From Cocleimonas sp. (GTDB lineage Bacteria; Pseudomonadota; Gammaproteobacteria; Thiotrichales; Thiotrichaceae), in assembly GCA_023146675.1 (NCBI GenBank), contig JAGLBQ010000351.1:1-5679 (forward strand): a stretch of DNA of 5,679 bases, written 5' to 3'. Both the position numbers and the translations under genes were made by a program. Below, piece by piece: positions 4,050 to 5,679 of the stretch. The notes beneath the pieces are model-generated. The model was not told the DNA's origin, did no database searches, and worked only from the letters and a program-made list of their open reading frames with translations. Numbering within the stretch: the stretch's first letter is position 1; each line of letters opens with the position of its first letter.

Positions 4050-5679
4050 GCATAAGCATAAGGATCAACTTCTATAGAGCGGGTGGAGTTGCCTAGTACT
4101 GCCGTAATATTTCTGCGTAAATCAGCGTCTTCTGATAACTGGCTCGCGCTTAGTAGAAAAAACTCGGCAGAAGGTATTGCACCATCTTGCAGATGGCTCA
4201 GCTTAGTTCCTTTGGGCAATAGACTATGCGTTGTTTCACTCCAGATACCATGCTTATAAAATCGCTGCCATGCGGTTTTGGCAATCGCTAAGCCTGTTTG
4301 CATTGCTTTTTTATTGCCTGTTGATTTTCCCCATGATAATAAACCCCATGCAACCGCTGCATAATCATCCAGTGTACCAAGTGTTGCATCTGCGGCTGAT
4401 CGGCGTAGTTGCTTGCCATCCCAAAGGTTTTGTAAAAAAGTGGATAATCGATCACCATAGCTATACAGCGCTTGGTCGTAGCTTATGCCTTTAGAAAAGG
4501 CACCTAATAGCATACCATTTTGTGATGCCAATAATTTGGTGTCTCTTGGTAGACCACGGTGTTCATTGCGGTAGGCTTTTAGTTTATTTCTTATTGCGCC
4601 AATGTCTTTTTCAAAGACTTTAATTGGCTTAGCCATTTTTTTAGCGATTTCAAGTAAAGAACCATTGCGTCGTGGCAAATTCCCCGCAGGCAGTTCATTC
4701 CTCTGATTTAGTCCCCAAATTTTATATGCCAGATCAAGCTCTTGCTTGGTTAATATTTTCGTTAGTTCTGATTGCGTCCATAAATAAAATCCGCCTTCTT
4801 CATTATTACTATCCACTGCCGAAAGGCTGGATATATACGCATTGCCTTTGCCGCCCATTGATTCAATCACAAAATGTAAGGTTTCAAGTGCAACTTCACG
4901 GTATTCAGGATTATTATAATGTTCTGCGGCATCAAAAAATAATAATGGCATTAAGGCATTGGTATATAACATTTTTTCAAAGTGAGGTGTATCCCATGCG
5001 GGATCAACCGTGTAGCGATAAAAACCACCACCAATATCATCATGCAAGCCTTTACGTGCCATTTGATTTAATGTTAGTTGCAAAAAATCATCAATTTCAG
5101 TATTTTTTTTCTGTTGGCTAATGGCAAGTAATGCAGAAAGCTGTGGTGTTGATGGAAATTTTCGATTAGCAAAGCCGCCTTGCAAGGTATCTGCATTTTT
5201 CATAATCACTTGTTGCAGGTGGTTGGCAGCATTTGCGATATTTTTATCTGAACTCGTGCGCTCCTGTGTTTCTAACATACTAGTGAGTGTTTCATTTCTA
5301 TTTTTTGCCATATCACCCAATGCCTGCGCATCTGTTTTCCAGCGCTTTTGTAAGCGTGTCAGCACCGAGGCAAAATTATCATGCGGCATATAGGTTGCAC
5401 CCACTAACGGATAGGCATCGGGGGTAAGAAAGACATTAAGTGGCCAACCTGCGGAGCCTGTTGTGATCTGTACAAACTCGATCAAACGCTTATCCAATAC
5501 GGGGTTTAGCTCCCGATCAACTTTTACGGAGATATAATCTTTATTTAATAGTGCTGCAATAGTCTTACTTTGATAGCTCTCGCGTTGCATAACATGACAC
5601 CAGTGGCAAGAAAAATAGCCAATTGAAACCAGTATTATTTTATTTTCTTTTTTGGCTTTTTCTAATGTTGCTTTATTCC
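4016..5679 (-). CDS. DUF255 / YyaL-type thioredoxin-domain protein (5' end outside window)
   Basis: The frame runs open to the right edge; 553 residues are visible and some N-terminal sequence is missing. An ATG at 5590 is only internal: just before it the frame reads SIGYFSCHWCHVM, the hallmark thioredoxin-like CxxC of this family (Cys codons at 5606-5608 and 5597-5599). The thioredoxin-like domain continues through VDRELNP and GWPLNVFLTP to GATYMP. An alpha/alpha-barrel region resembling N-acylglucosamine 2-epimerase and glycosidase folds follows, with GGGFYRYTVD, HFEKMLYTNA, EEGGFYLWT, RGLPRDTKLLASQNG and DDYAAVAWGLL. Relatives include B. subtilis YyaL and human SPATA20; their function is not established, though a redox role is suspected from CxxC. 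Two oddities: the usual DxK-SWNGL-like segment reads ASQNGML, and the chain ends about 40 residues after GAIPSAEFF, giving a shorter C-terminus than the typical protein of about 670 residues. A signal peptide, if any, is out of view. Confidence 0.9.
   Translation of the reverse strand, partial: NKATLEKAKKENKIILVSIGYFSCHWCHVMQRESYQSKTIAALLNKDYISVKVDRELNPVLDKRLIEFVQITTGSAGWPLNVFLTPDAYPLVGATYMPHDNFASVLTRLQKRWKTDAQALGDMAKNRNETLTSMLETQERTSSDKNIANAANHLQQVIMKNADTLQGGFANRKFPSTPQLSALLAISQQKKNTEIDDFLQLTLNQMARKGLHDDIGGGFYRYTVDPAWDTPHFEKMLYTNALMPLLFFDAAEHYNNPEYREVALETLHFVIESMGGKGNAYISSLSAVDSNNEEGGFYLWTQSELTKILTKQELDLAYKIWGLNQRNELPAGNLPRRNGSLLEIAKKMAKPIKVFEKDIGAIRNKLKAYRNEHRGLPRDTKLLASQNGMLLGAFSKGISYDQALYSYGDRLSTFLQNLWDGKQLRRSAADATLGTLDDYAAVAWGLLSWGKSTGNKKAMQTGLAIAKTAWQRFYKHGIWSETTHSLLPKGTKLSHLQDGAIPSAEFFLLSASQLSEDADLRRNITAVLGNSTRSIEVDPYAYASIIGFSIGYR

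Noticed and set aside
4231..5393. Several rightward open frames inside the DUF255 gene (for example 4231-4494, 4672-5121, 5121-5393)
   Set aside because: They lie antisense to a well-conserved coding frame, lack ribosome binding sites that I would accept and show no recognisable domains.
5588..5590. Start of the DUF255 protein at the ATG at 5590
   Set aside because: The frame continues upstream through the conserved SCHWCHVM motif to the window edge, so this Met is internal.

Overview
The window (AT-rich, by eye about 40% GC, not counted) looks like ordinary chromosome of a Gram-negative bacterium, most likely a gammaproteobacterium. The grounds are a penicillin-binding protein 1C with its C-terminal BiPBP_C-type domain, a small gene with a clean lipobox, and protein sequences that read like gammaproteobacterial versions of their families. 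I cannot name a genus. I see no mobile element, CRISPR array, tRNA or rRNA.

Layout from left to right: the 3' end of pbpC (+), cut by the left window edge; a 61-residue predicted lipoprotein gene (+) 57 bp downstream; a rho-independent terminator; a two-domain chromate-transporter-family gene, chrA (-), converging on it; a divergent intergenic region of about 320 bp between chrA and a D-2-hydroxyacid (glycerate/hydroxypyruvate-type) dehydrogenase gene (+); and, converging with only 14 bp between stop codons, a DUF255/YyaL-type gene (-) with a thioredoxin-like CHWC motif, cut by the right window edge.

The genes do not form an obvious pathway. pbpC and the lipoprotein gene may share a transcript and both act in the cell envelope. 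chrA stands alone, with no chrB-like or other resistance partner in view. The dehydrogenase and the DUF255 protein are neighbours only by convergence.

The least explained part is the region between chrA and the dehydrogenase gene. The dehydrogenase leader holds a perfect but orphan Shine-Dalgarno sequence (AAGGAGG), a complementary TCCTCC element 31 bases downstream that could instead pair with the true ribosome binding site, nested and pseudoknot-compatible stems, and five ANGGA motifs. This is compatible with a translational RNA switch and/or a CsrA/RsmA target. On the other side, the chrA ribosome binding site lies inside a short hairpin. Both are inferences from base pairing read by eye in AT-rich DNA and need comparative support. 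I do not see a convincing new multi-gene system here.
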